Part shown: one piece after another, positions 53,248 through 62,196 of the stretch
How positions within the stretch are numbered: position 1 is the first letter of the stretch
Layout: each line of letters begins with the position of its first letter
Assembly: GCF_928381505.1 (NCBI RefSeq)
Contig: NZ_CAKMSJ010000001.1
Coordinates: 1 to 64,000 of the forward strand
Length of the DNA stretch: 64,000 bases
From: Rothia endophytica
Lineage (GTDB): Bacteria > Actinomycetota > Actinomycetes > Actinomycetales > Micrococcaceae
Reading direction: 5' to 3'
Notes under the pieces: model-generated
What the model was told of the DNA's origin: nothing
What the model saw: the letters and a program-made list of their open reading frames with translations, nothing else
Database searches by the model: none
Program-made: the position numbers and the translations under genes

Positions 53248-54933
53248 TTAGCCCGAATAGTTAAGCGCCGACAGGCTGGATTCAATGCGAGTCCAACCGT
53301 TACCAGCCACGATGAAAAGCGTGCCCGTCTTACTAGTAGCAACCACCTGATCAACACCGCTACCGGTCACAATATGCTCAATGTCAGGCAGGTTGTCATA
53401 CCGGGTGCTTTGACCGGTCAAAGAGACCATCTCGGTTTCAGCTGTGGTGGTATTCCAAAGAATCACGTCTTCATCACTCACCCACTCCACACCGTCAGGG
53501 CTGATGACGGTGCCAACCTGAACTGGGTCCAACAACTCCAGCGGCGCCCCGTCTTCAGCGCGTCGAATCGCTGAAATCCAAGCTGAAGTAGCACCATCTG
53601 TTGAGGTCACCAAAGCAACACGGGCACCGTCACGGGCTACCGCTAACGACAAAAGCGTCTGGCCGTGCAGCCACGTTTCAAGCGCTCTGGGTTCAGCTCC
53701 CCGCTGGCCCGCAGCTAAGGCCCGCACACTGCCGTCCTCTTGAGCAATCCATAACCAGTTCTGATGATCATAGCTCGGCTGAAGAATGCCTACCCCCCGG
53801 TGCACCACGTGGGCCTCAGAAAGCGTAGCTAACCACAGCTCAGATCTGTCAGTAGCCGTAAAGCTAAAGGAAGTGCGGCTGTAGTTCATAGCAGGCTGGG
53901 CTGGGGCAACACCACTTTGCGCAAAAACAAAACTCTGGTTCTCACTCGCAGACAAATTATCGCGCATCACCAAACGGTTATTCTCAACCCCCAACACAAA
54001 TGGAGGCACCTCAGCATTAATTGTTGGCTCCCGGTAATTTTCAAGATCCTGAGTATTAATTACCTGATTATTAATGCTCAGCTGGGTTGAGGTAATAGAA
54101 GCTAAGTTAGAGAGAGTCTGGGTGAGCTGCGTACGCAGACGTTCCAAGTCGAGTGCACTCGCAGACTGCAGAGAGGGGCCGCCCGACAGCTGGACGTCCG
54201 CCCTGCCGTTTTCCACCGTCACTGAGTTTCGGGTCAAACTGGTGTTAGGAGGGATCGCTGTAATCACGCCACCTTCAAGATAAGGTGCCGGGCCTTCAAG
54301 CAAGACCCTCACAAGAGACGTTGCGACGGTAGGGCGTTCTACGAACCAGCGCACATCAGGCACAGCCTGAGTAAAGGTTGGATCGTAGAAGTAGAGTGTG
54401 AAAGGGCTGAAAACCTCACCGAACTCAGTTCTACTCAAAACAGTTCCATCTGGAGCAGTAGAAATACGCCACTCCCCCTCTACCTGCCGAAGAGAAAACT
54501 CAAGTTCATTTTCTGTAGCTTCGGTATAGGACGTAGCAAGGCCCCTACCGTCGACAAGAGTGGAGGTTGGGACGGTCACCGTGAAGGTGTCCTGCCCAGT
54601 TTCTTCGGTCGTAACCGACGAGTTGTAGATGAGGGTCTGCCCGTCAGGTCTCCAAGACTGGGCCAGAGATTCGGTGAGGAAAAGACGAGCAACACTGTAA
54701 TCATCATTAGCCCCAACACCGGCGTGCAGGAACCCATCGATGATTTCAGTGGGTGTCGCCCCCGGCACAGGGCCAGCGGGAGTATCGATGGCTTCGGTAG
54801 GTGAAGCTGTATTCCGAGGGTCAGCGTAATGGTTAACTTCTCCATCGGTCGGAATCGCAGCGCAGCCCGTTAGAGCGGCTGCCGCTGAGACCAAAGACGC
54901 CGATAGGAGGTCTCTACGGTTAAGAGGTCGCAT
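53248..54933 (-). CDS. lpqB: Lipoprotein LpqB
   Basis: A 561-residue lipoprotein that works with the MtrAB system. The signal peptide ends in ALTGC, where Cys is lipidated. A GerMN-type region follows (about residues 180-290, FYDPTFTQAVPDVRWFVERP), then a C-terminal beta-propeller-like half. It interacts with the sensor MtrB in other actinobacteria (family knowledge). Its first codons overlap the mtrB stop by 14 bases, so expression is coupled. Confidence 0.92.
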   Translation of the reverse strand: MRPLNRRDLLSASLVSAAAALTGCAAIPTDGEVNHYADPRNTASPTEAIDTPAGPVPGATPTEIIDGFLHAGVGANDDYSVARLFLTESLAQSWRPDGQTLIYNSSVTTEETGQDTFTVTVPTSTLVDGRGLATSYTEATENELEFSLRQVEGEWRISTAPDGTVLSRTEFGEVFSPFTLYFYDPTFTQAVPDVRWFVERPTVATSLVRVLLEGPAPYLEGGVITAIPPNTSLTRNSVTVENGRADVQLSGGPSLQSASALDLERLRTQLTQTLSNLASITSTQLSINNQVINTQDLENYREPTINAEVPPFVLGVENNRLVMRDNLSASENQSFVFAQSGVAPAQPAMNYSRTSFSFTATDRSELWLATLSEAHVVHRGVGILQPSYDHQNWLWIAQEDGSVRALAAGQRGAEPRALETWLHGQTLLSLAVARDGARVALVTSTDGATSAWISAIRRAEDGAPLELLDPVQVGTVISPDGVEWVSDEDVILWNTTTAETEMVSLTGQSTRYDNLPDIEHIVTGSGVDQVVATSKTGTLFIVAGNGWTRIESSLSALNYSG

Positions 54934-56617
54934 CTGGGTGTTGCTCCTGCTCTATTCCTAGTCGATGGGTGGAGGTGTCAGCACCAAACTCAACTTCAAC
55001 GGGTGACGGGGTGGGGTGCCCGCTAATGAGGACGGGTGAAGCCCCCATTACTCCGCCTTCCTTCAGGGGAATGGTCATGCGGAAGCAGGCCCCCTGCCCC
55101 TTAATACCCCAGGCCTCCAGGGTTCCCTGGTGCAGGCGGACGTCCTCGGCAGCAATCGATAACCCCAGCCCAGTTCCGCCCAGCGTCCTCTTGCGGGACG
55201 TATCTGCTCGCCAGAACCTATTAAAGACCTGCTCCGTTTCCTCCGAGCTCAGACCTATACCGTGGTCACGCACCGCAACGCCCAAAGCAGTGTCGGTAGC
55301 ATCAATATAAATATCGATGGGCTTGCCCTCACTGTGCTCAACAGCGTTGAAGATGAGGTTACGCATAACGCGTTCGATACGGCGATGATCCATATCCGCC
55401 ATAATCTCAGAGTAGTTGGTGTGAACGGTCAACTCGGTGCCCGTGCGCTGCAAGTGCGGCTCGACCGCCTTGAGCACTTCGCTGAGGACCGCCATGAAAT
55501 CCACCGAAACCGGATCAAGAGTCTGGCTGCCGGCATCAAAGCGTGAAATCTCCAACAAGTCTGCCAGCAGGTTATCAAAGCGATCCACCTGGTTATAGAG
55601 CAACTCGGTGGAACGCTTATAAATGGGTTCCATGTTGTCTCGGCTATCGTGCAGCATCTCAGCCGCCATACGCACAGTGGTGAGCGGCGTGCGAAGCTCA
55701 TGGGAAACATCGGAGACGAATCGCTGCTGCATAGTGGACAGCGTCTCAAGGCGGGAAATCTGATCCTGCAGTGAGTCAGCCATGCGGTTGAAGGACATAC
55801 CAAGCCTGGCAGTTTCGTGTTCACCGCGTACCAGTACACGCTGATCCAAGTCACCAGCAGCAAGCTTTTCTGCCGTGATTGCAGTGGAACTGATAGGACG
55901 AATCACGGTTCGGGAAATGGCCCACACAATGGAAAGAACCACCAGAAGCAGGATGGCGAAACCAATCCATACCACCACGTTGATGTAATTCACCGTGTTC
56001 TGGGAAGAAGACAAATCGTAGACCAGGTAGAAAGCGTAATCAGGGTTCTGAGGAATTGAAATCTTAGTACCCACAACCAGGGTAGGAACCGTCCTTCCGT
56101 CCGGCCCTACACTTGCCGAAGACTGCCAGTAAATACCCCGCCCAGAGCTAACCGTTTGCGCTAGTTCTTCTGGAATATCGGCGGCTGTTGTGTTACCTGA
56201 TTGGCTCTGCTCCGACACGAAGCCCTGCGTGGTGGCGTTGATGTCTTGCAGAAGCACCCACTCACGGTTTCGATCCGCACTGGTGGTTTCCAGCACCGTC
56301 AAGAACCGGGCAACGTCCCGCTGGATTTCAGTACGGCCGGTAGCGTCAGAGGCATTTAGCAGGGTTTGGACGTTGCTGAAGCCGCTCGATGATTCCTCTA
56401 AAGCTTGCTCCAGGTTGCCTCGAAACAGGGAGTTAGCAATCTGGTGGGAAATAAAGGACCCAACAAACATGAAGGAGATAAGGAGCAGCAGTGCAGCAGT
56501 GAGCACAGCGCGAAACTGAAGGGATTGCTGCCACATTTTTTTAAGACGGTGAAGGGGCCGCCCCAGCCAGTGGAAGCGACCCCGCTCAGCGCCCGAGGTA
56601 CCCAGGGAGAGAGCCAC
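54920..56617 (-). CDS. mtrB: Sensor histidine kinase MtrB
   Basis: A 565-residue membrane kinase. There are two membrane segments (about residues 38-58 and 215-237) flanking an extracytoplasmic domain, and a HAMP domain (about 240-290). The phosphoacceptor is DVSHELRTPLTTVR near 310, with an ATP-binding domain after that (NLIFNAVEHSEG, VRDHGIGLS, GGTGLGLSI). It controls cell-wall and division genes through MtrA. The GTG start lies 3 bases after the mtrA stop. Confidence 0.95.
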   Translation of the reverse strand: MALSLGTSGAERGRFHWLGRPLHRLKKMWQQSLQFRAVLTAALLLLISFMFVGSFISHQIANSLFRGNLEQALEESSSGFSNVQTLLNASDATGRTEIQRDVARFLTVLETTSADRNREWVLLQDINATTQGFVSEQSQSGNTTAADIPEELAQTVSSGRGIYWQSSASVGPDGRTVPTLVVGTKISIPQNPDYAFYLVYDLSSSQNTVNYINVVVWIGFAILLLVVLSIVWAISRTVIRPISSTAITAEKLAAGDLDQRVLVRGEHETARLGMSFNRMADSLQDQISRLETLSTMQQRFVSDVSHELRTPLTTVRMAAEMLHDSRDNMEPIYKRSTELLYNQVDRFDNLLADLLEISRFDAGSQTLDPVSVDFMAVLSEVLKAVEPHLQRTGTELTVHTNYSEIMADMDHRRIERVMRNLIFNAVEHSEGKPIDIYIDATDTALGVAVRDHGIGLSSEETEQVFNRFWRADTSRKRTLGGTGLGLSIAAEDVRLHQGTLEAWGIKGQGACFRMTIPLKEGGVMGASPVLISGHPTPSPVEVEFGADTSTHRLGIEQEQHPDATS

Positions 56618-56620
56618 CGT

Positions 56621-57307
56621 TTAGCGTGCCCCGTTTGCGGCGGCCTTGTAGCCCACGCCTCGCACGGTAAGCACGATCTCGGGGTTCTCCGGGTCCTTTT
56701 CGATTTTGGCTCGCAGGCGCTGAATATGAACATTAACCAGACGAGAATCTACGGTTTTCTCATAGCCCCACACATTCCTCAGCAGGGTCTCACGAGTCAT
56801 TACCTGCCCCGGCTGGCGGGCAAGGTTAGCTAGCAACTCAAACTCCAGCGGGGTGAGGGAAATGTTCTCACCGTCGCGGGAAACGGTATGGCCGGCGAGA
56901 TCAATATGAAGGGAACCGACGCAGATCGGCTCAATGAAGCGGTCTTCTCGCGGGCGAAGGCGTGCACGGACGCGGGCCAACAATTCAGCGGGCTTAAAGG
57001 GTTTAGTGATGTAGTCATCTGCACCAGCTTCTAGGCCCTTGACCACGTCTTCGGTGTCGCCCTTAGCGGTCAGCATGATGATGGGGACATCTGATTCAGC
57101 ACGAATTTGGGTACAGACCTGAATTCCGTCCATACCGGGGAGCATAAAATCCAGAAGAATGAGATCAGGCTGATGAGTGATGAAAGATTCGATGGCGCGA
57201 TCACCAGCGTCACAAAAGACAGCGTCGTAACCCTCCTGGGCTAGGACGATTCCCACCATCTCTGCCAGGGCATCATCATCATCAACGACGAGAATGGTTG
57301 CGTTCAC
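56621..57307 (-). CDS. mtrA: Response regulator MtrA
   Basis: A 228-residue OmpR-type regulator. The receiver domain has the acidic pocket VVDDDDAL at its start, phosphoacceptor Asp53 (LILLDFMLPG), and Lys in DDYITKPF. The C-terminal winged helix ends with VWGYEKTVDSRLVNVHIQRL and VRGVGYKA. It is essential in mycobacteria and tunes cell division and wall hydrolases. The GTG start has GAAGGAGCGC upstream. It is the first gene of mtrA-mtrB-lpqB. Confidence 0.97.
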   Translation of the reverse strand: MNATILVVDDDDALAEMVGIVLAQEGYDAVFCDAGDRAIESFITHQPDLILLDFMLPGMDGIQVCTQIRAESDVPIIMLTAKGDTEDVVKGLEAGADDYITKPFKPAELLARVRARLRPREDRFIEPICVGSLHIDLAGHTVSRDGENISLTPLEFELLANLARQPGQVMTRETLLRNVWGYEKTVDSRLVNVHIQRLRAKIEKDPENPEIVLTVRGVGYKAAANGAR

Positions 57308-57386
57308 TGTGCGCTCCTTCGAAATTCAAGATAGATCAGCTACCAGTCTAACCGGTGTCTCCGCATCTGCCTCGGTAGACCAGCTC

Positions 57387-58478
57387 CTAAGCGTCCTGGG
57401 CAATTTCTGAGAGGGCACGGGCGGTCTCCGTTAGGTGCCCCAGCACGGTTGTGGCAATTTCTGGGCTCTGTTCTTCCAAACCTGGTAAATCAGTAAGGGT
57501 GATACTGCTCAGCAGGTTCTTGGCTAACCCAACGTCTCTCCAGCGAACCCAGAAATCACGCGCTAACTGACCCACCGGCTGGCGGGTATGCGGTGAGACG
57601 GTCTCAAAGAGAGGGCGGGCTCCCGCTTCTACCATCCTGGCTACCTGCTCCCAGTCACGAGTAGGGCGACCGGAGAGGTTGAGCATCGGAGCCGTGAGCA
57701 CTGCCTGAATTTCTGGGTCCAGTTCAAGGACGTTGCTGCGCACCAGCACGTTAGCGCCCAACCCCTCCGCACGGCGGTGAATCTGAGCAAAGGTTTCGAC
57801 GGCTTCATGACGTTTCAGTGCCCTCACGGTTGAATACCCGCTGGATGTCTTGATCGTTCCGGCGAGGACGGCGGGAAGCAACGGTTCGTCGAACTGCAAG
57901 CTGAGGTGCAAACCGGGTGCTGCCTGCTTTAATCGCTCTACCAGTGCTTCAAGACCAGCAAGAAGGGAATCACATAGATCCCTGCGGGCCCCGTGATCAA
58001 TTAGTACCAGCTCCCCGTTAGTCAGGTAGGTACTAGCTGCAAGGCTAAAAGGCCCCAGGAGCCGCACCTTGAGCCCGCCCTCGGGGTGCTTCTCTTTGCC
58101 CACAACATCTGCCAGAGCATTGATATCAGAAGCTAAAAGGGTCTGTGCAAGACTGCCTTCTTTGGCGAACCCCTCCGTGATACGCCAGCCGCTGGCCGTT
58201 ATATCAGCAGTCAGCCCCTCAAGGCAGGCCAGGGTACGGCCCAGGGCCGTGGCATGAAAACCTCGGTCAGCAAGTTCAGGCAAGAAACTGAGGTGCGGGG
58301 CGCCCAGCTCCCCCCGTACCCGGCTGACAGCATCCACCATGTTCACCCCGCCCCAGCCCCCTAGACCGGTTGCACGCACCAAGAGATGCTCTTCAAAGGT
58401 CAGGGCTTGCTCAGAGTCCCTGCGAAGCGCAAGCATCTCAGCGTCTGTGGGCAAATAAAGTGCAGGGCGCTGTTTCAC
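57387..58478 (-). CDS. MetE-like (cobalamin-independent methionine synthase family) protein
   Basis: A 363-residue protein with a UROD/MetE-like TIM-barrel. The recognisable parts are the VRLLGPFSLAAS strand, DSLLAGLEALVERLKQAAPGLHLSLQFDEPLLPAVLAG near the middle, and a Thr/Leu-rich C-terminus. It is about half the length of MetE and is probably the actinobacterial orphan form found next to mnmA. Zinc-ligand Cys and His of true MetE are not obvious, so methyl transfer to homocysteine is unproven. The GTG start at 58478 is uncertain. It is read with the chorismate mutase upstream (27-base gap). Confidence 0.75.
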   Translation of the reverse strand: MKQRPALYLPTDAEMLALRRDSEQALTFEEHLLVRATGLGGWGGVNMVDAVSRVRGELGAPHLSFLPELADRGFHATALGRTLACLEGLTADITASGWRITEGFAKEGSLAQTLLASDINALADVVGKEKHPEGGLKVRLLGPFSLAASTYLTNGELVLIDHGARRDLCDSLLAGLEALVERLKQAAPGLHLSLQFDEPLLPAVLAGTIKTSSGYSTVRALKRHEAVETFAQIHRRAEGLGANVLVRSNVLELDPEIQAVLTAPMLNLSGRPTRDWEQVARMVEAGARPLFETVSPHTRQPVGQLARDFWVRWRDVGLAKNLLSSITLTDLPGLEEQSPEIATTVLGHLTETARALSEIAQDA

Positions 58479-58505
58479 AGGTTTCAGCTGACCTTTCAGT
58501 TAAGA

Positions 58506-58886
58506 TTAGGGCTCAGTAATTTTGGCGGCAATCTGCTCATGGTGGCGGATTACCTCAGAAATAATAAAGTTCAGAAACTTCTCTGCAAACTCAGGATCAA
58601 GATGGGCGGCCTGGGCCAGGCCACGCAGACGCTTGATCTGGGCCTCTTCCCGCCCCGGGTCCCCCGCCGGCAAACTGTGCTCAGCCTTAAGGTGCCCTAC
58701 CCGCTGGGTAGCACGAAAGCGCTCAGCCAAAATGTGCACCAGAGCAGCGTCCATATTATCGATGGTCTGCCGCATGGTGAACAGCTCTTCAAGCACTTCA
58801 GGGGCTACACCCGTCATGGAGGTAGCCCGGGTATCAAAATTCTCGTGAGTGCTCAGCTCATCAGGGTCTGTGCTCATGTTACTCAT
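58506..58886 (-). CDS. Chorismate mutase (AroQ type)
   Basis: A 126-residue all-helical enzyme that converts chorismate to prephenate for Phe/Tyr synthesis. The AroQ pattern is visible: LFTMRQTIDNMDAALVHILAERFRATQRVGHLKAEH, followed by the second and third helices ending in FAEKFLNFIISEVIRHHEQI. The first 25 residues may be an extension: ATGs at 58886 and 58877 are both possible. Its neighbours mnmA and the MetE-like gene are on the same strand. Confidence 0.88.
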   Translation of the reverse strand: MSNMSTDPDELSTHENFDTRATSMTGVAPEVLEELFTMRQTIDNMDAALVHILAERFRATQRVGHLKAEHSLPAGDPGREEAQIKRLRGLAQAAHLDPEFAEKFLNFIISEVIRHHEQIAAKITEP

Positions 58887-59018
58887 AATCCCAGTCTAAA
58901 AATTCTCAGCTCTTTGGGTACATCTATGGGGCTAAGTTCCCACCTGTTGAAACACTGAGGACGCCGTGGTGAGCGTTTACGCCCCGCCAGAAGATGGAAA
59001 CCATACAGTTCCCCGTCA

Positions 59019-60209
59019 TCAAGCAGTAATGTCAGCCCGGTCCAGTGAGTAGGCACGGGCGATGGTTGACTGGCCCAGAACTCGGGTGCCCTGATAAATC
59101 ACCATGGTCTGCCCAGGAGCTACGCCGCGGAGCTTCTCGTGCAGACGAACCACGGTTTCTAGTCTGAGAGCACCGGGGGTCTCGGCCTCATCGTCCAAAA
59201 CCCAGACCAGGTGGGCGGTTGAAGCAACCGGGTCTGCGTGGGCACGCACCTGTGCTTCTACCTCAAAATCAGCGCTGCGAGCGCCCTCCACGGGCTCTTG
59301 GGCCAGAAAGTCGGCGGCTTCGGCGATGGGCTCACCGGCCCAGGTTTCGCGGATGCCGCGGATCTCGTCAATTTCGAGCAGGTCACGGCCGCCCACGATC
59401 ACCTCGTTGGTTTTGGGGCGGATTTCGAGCACAAAGCGGGGTTTGCCGTCTGGGGCTGGGTGCCCGATGGCCAGCCCCTTACGCTGGCCTACGGTGAAGG
59501 CTTGGGACCCGCGGTGGGTGCCCAAGAGATTGCCTTCAGTATCTTTAATATCGCCCTGGGTCATATCGATGTGTTCTTCGAGCCATTCGCGGGTATCGCC
59601 CTCGGGGATAAAGCAGATGTCGTAGGAGTCCGGTTTTTTGGCCACCGAGAAGCCGCGCTGGGCTGCTTCGGCACGTACCTCGTCCTTGGAGGGGGTATCG
59701 GCGAGAGGGAACCAGGCGTGCCGTAGCTGTTCGTGGGTGAGTACGCCCAGCACGTAGGACTGGTCTTTCGCCCAGGTGGCGGCGCGGTGTAGTTCTCGGT
59801 TGCCCTCCGCATCGGTGATGACCTTGGCGTAGTGGCCAGTCACCACAGCGTCAAAACCTAGAGCAACTGCCTTTTCCAGAAGGGCTGCGAACTTGATTTT
59901 TTCGTTACAACGCATACAGGGGTTGGGGGTACGGCCGTGTTCGTATTCGCTGATGAAGTCATCGACCACGTCTTCCTTGAAGCGTTCCGAGAAGTCCCAA
60001 ACGTAGAAGGGGATGCCAAGCTGGTCGCAGACACGGCGGGCGTCCATGGAGTCCTCAATGGTGCAGCAGCCTCGGCTGCCGGTACGCAGGGTGCCGGGCA
60101 TGCGGGAGAGGGCTAGGTGCACGCCGACCACCTCGTGGCCAGCTTCGACGGCGCGGGCTGCGGCAACGGCGGAGTCTACGCCACCGCTCATAGCTGCCAG
60201 TATTTTCAT
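59019..60209 (-). CDS. mnmA: tRNA-specific 2-thiouridylase MnmA
   Basis: A 396-residue enzyme that thiolates U34 of Lys, Glu and Gln tRNAs in the cytosol. The PP-loop SGGVDS is at residues 8-13, and the first catalytic Cys is in [12 protein letters not shown] near 100. The second is in [15 protein letters not shown] near 200, and TVGQRKGL follows. The sulfur is supplied by a cysteine desulfurase; the neighbouring gene upstream encodes one, so they probably form a supply pair. Confidence 0.96.
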   Translation of the reverse strand: MKILAAMSGGVDSAVAAARAVEAGHEVVGVHLALSRMPGTLRTGSRGCCTIEDSMDARRVCDQLGIPFYVWDFSERFKEDVVDDFISEYEHGRTPNPCMRCNEKIKFAALLEKAVALGFDAVVTGHYAKVITDAEGNRELHRAATWAKDQSYVLGVLTHEQLRHAWFPLADTPSKDEVRAEAAQRGFSVAKKPDSYDICFIPEGDTREWLEEHIDMTQGDIKDTEGNLLGTHRGSQAFTVGQRKGLAIGHPAPDGKPRFVLEIRPKTNEVIVGGRDLLEIDEIRGIRETWAGEPIAEAADFLAQEPVEGARSADFEVEAQVRAHADPVASTAHLVWVLDDEAETPGALRLETVVRLHEKLRGVAPGQTMVIYQGTRVLGQSTIARAYSLDRADITA

Positions 60210-60297
60210 AGTCTTGTCATTCCTTGGGTGCGGTGGTCTCTTTCTTGAGTAACCACCGGGAGGGTCTACTTATTTCGTGAGTTTGCTTGCTCTAAGG

Positions 60298-61527
60298 CTA
60301 GTTCCAGCGATCAGCATCAGGGGTATGATCTGCCATGCCGGCTTTCTTTGCTTGGGCCCAGGCAGCCGGTAGGGCTGCTAGCAGGGCATCGACATCGGCT
60401 TCGGTACTGGTGTGGCCCAGGGTGAAGCGCTGAGCGCCGCGGGCCTCATGTTCGGTGAGCCCCATTGCCAGAAGGACGTGGGAGGGGCGGGGTACCCCGG
60501 CGTTGCAGGCTGAACCGGTAGAACTTTCAATGCCAGCCATATCCAGCAAAAAGAGCAGGGAATCGCCCTCACAGCCGGGGAAGGTGAAGTGGGCGTTGCC
60601 GGGAAGCCTGCCAGCGCCGCCCTCCTTCTGCTCAGGAGCATCAAGCGGTGCGCCCTGCAGAGTAGCTTCAGGAATAGCTGCCAGGACGCCCTCCACCAGG
60701 CGATTGCGTAGCTGGGCTAGACGCTGGCCTTCCTGCTTCAGGTTCTGCCCGGCCCACCTAGCTGCTTCACCAAAACCTGCGATAGAGGCGGCATCAATCG
60801 TGCCTGAACGCACCGAGCGCTCTTGCCCGCCCCCGTGCAAGACGGGGGTTAGCCCGGTAGCTCGGGTAGCGATGAGAGCACCAACCCCCATGGGGCCACC
60901 AATCTTATGGGCGGAAATAGCCATGGTGCTGACCCCGCTTGCACGGAAGTTAAGAGGGAGAGTGCCAAAAGCCTGAACAGCATCAGTGTGGAAGGGAATG
61001 CCACATTCAGCAGCGACTGCTGCTAGTTGTGCAACCGGCTGAACGGTGCCCACCTCATTGTTAGCCCACATCACCGTTGCCAGTGCCACCGTTTCAGGGT
61101 GATCGCCTATCGCTTCTCGAAGAGTTTCGGGAGCAATAAGCCCCCGAGCATCCGGTTGTAGCCAAGTCAGCTCAGCGCCCTCGTGCTTTTCGAGCCACTC
61201 TGCTGCATCCCCCACAGCATGGTGCTCCACCGCTGAGAGGATAATACGCACTGACTGAGGGTTGGCTTCACGTCGCTTCCAGTAGAGACCCTTGACCGCC
61301 AGGTTATCTGCCTCCGTACCACCGGAGGTAAAAATGACCTCAGCTGAGTCACAGCCAGCCAGCCCAGCGATCTGTTCTCGGGCATACTCAACGGTGGCAC
61401 GGGCTCGCCGCCCAGCAGAATGTAGCGATGAGGGGTTGCCGCCAGCACGCATCTGCTCGGTCACCACTTCAATCACTGCAGGCAGGACATCGGTGGTAGC
61501 AGCGTGATCCATATAAACGCGTGGCAT
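60298..61527 (-). CDS. Cysteine desulfurase (NifS/IscS-like)
   Basis: A 409-residue PLP enzyme that moves sulfur from cysteine to acceptors. The start VYMDHAATT is the usual N-terminus. The PLP-binding Lys is in SAHKIGGPMGVGALI near residue 200, and the catalytic Cys loop is STGSACNAGVPRPSHVL near 330. ATG 61527 follows AAAGGGAG; the TTG eight codons earlier is unlikely. It lies directly upstream of mnmA on the same strand and probably supplies its sulfur. Confidence 0.93.
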   Translation of the reverse strand: MPRVYMDHAATTDVLPAVIEVVTEQMRAGGNPSSLHSAGRRARATVEYAREQIAGLAGCDSAEVIFTSGGTEADNLAVKGLYWKRREANPQSVRIILSAVEHHAVGDAAEWLEKHEGAELTWLQPDARGLIAPETLREAIGDHPETVALATVMWANNEVGTVQPVAQLAAVAAECGIPFHTDAVQAFGTLPLNFRASGVSTMAISAHKIGGPMGVGALIATRATGLTPVLHGGGQERSVRSGTIDAASIAGFGEAARWAGQNLKQEGQRLAQLRNRLVEGVLAAIPEATLQGAPLDAPEQKEGGAGRLPGNAHFTFPGCEGDSLLFLLDMAGIESSTGSACNAGVPRPSHVLLAMGLTEHEARGAQRFTLGHTSTEADVDALLAALPAAWAQAKKAGMADHTPDADRWN

Positions 61528-61642
61528 AGGCTCCCTTTCGTGCCGGCTCAAGTACAGCCTTTCATCTTACCCGCCCACTCCCCCGGGCGCGTATGGGCTG
61601 GTTCACGAAAAACCCACCACGGCTTCTGCGTAAACTGGTGGG

Positions 61643-62110
61643 GTGTTCAAGATTCTTTTTTATACCCCCGAGATCCCCGGTAATACCGGCAACGCGATCC
61701 GTCTAGCTGCCATCACCGGTGCCGAGCTTCACCTGGTTAAGCCCCTGGGCTTTAACTTTGAGGACGCCAACCTGCGCCGAGCAGGTCTGGATTATCACGA
61801 CCTAGCCGTGATGACCGTCCACGAAACCCTGGAGGACGCCTGGGCAGCTCTTACCCCGGCCCGTGTCTTTGCCTTTACCACCACGGCCCGCACCAACTTT
61901 GCCGATATCGCATACCAAGAGGGGGATGTGCTGATGTTCGGCCCCGAATCGGTAGGGCTACCCGAGGCAGTACAGAACGATGATCACATTACCGAACGTG
62001 TCAAAATTCCCATGGTTCCGGGGCGCCGCTCTCTCAACCTAGCCAATAGCGCCTCTATCGCAATTTACGAGGCATGGCGGCAGCACGGGTTTCCCGGAGG
62101 CCAAATCTAG
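61643..62110 (+). CDS. trmL: tRNA (cytidine(34)-2'-O)-methyltransferase TrmL
   Basis: A 155-residue SPOUT methyltransferase that modifies position 34 of Leu tRNAs. It has the short, trefoil-knotted form: FKILFYTPEIPGNTGNAIRLAAITG at the start, FGPESVGLPEAV near residue 100, and IPMVPGRRSLNLANSASIAIYEAWRQ near 125, the conserved SAM-binding knot. The GTG start lies in the divergent region shared with the cysteine desulfurase. A long terminator follows. Confidence 0.95.
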   Translation: MFKILFYTPEIPGNTGNAIRLAAITGAELHLVKPLGFNFEDANLRRAGLDYHDLAVMTVHETLEDAWAALTPARVFAFTTTARTNFADIAYQEGDVLMFGPESVGLPEAVQNDDHITERVKIPMVPGRRSLNLANSASIAIYEAWRQHGFPGGQI

Positions 62111-62140
62111 AGCCGGAGAGCTTTAGAGACTACCGGTTGC

Positions 62141-62189
62141 AACGAAGCGGGGTGGGCCCACCTAACAGTGAGACCCACCCCGCTTCGTT
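62141..62189. terminator. Bidirectional terminator between trmL and the protease gene
   Basis: AACGAAGCGGGGTGGG and its exact complement form a 16-bp stem with a 17-base loop between two convergent genes. Confidence 0.85.
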
Positions 62190-62196
62190 ATATCTA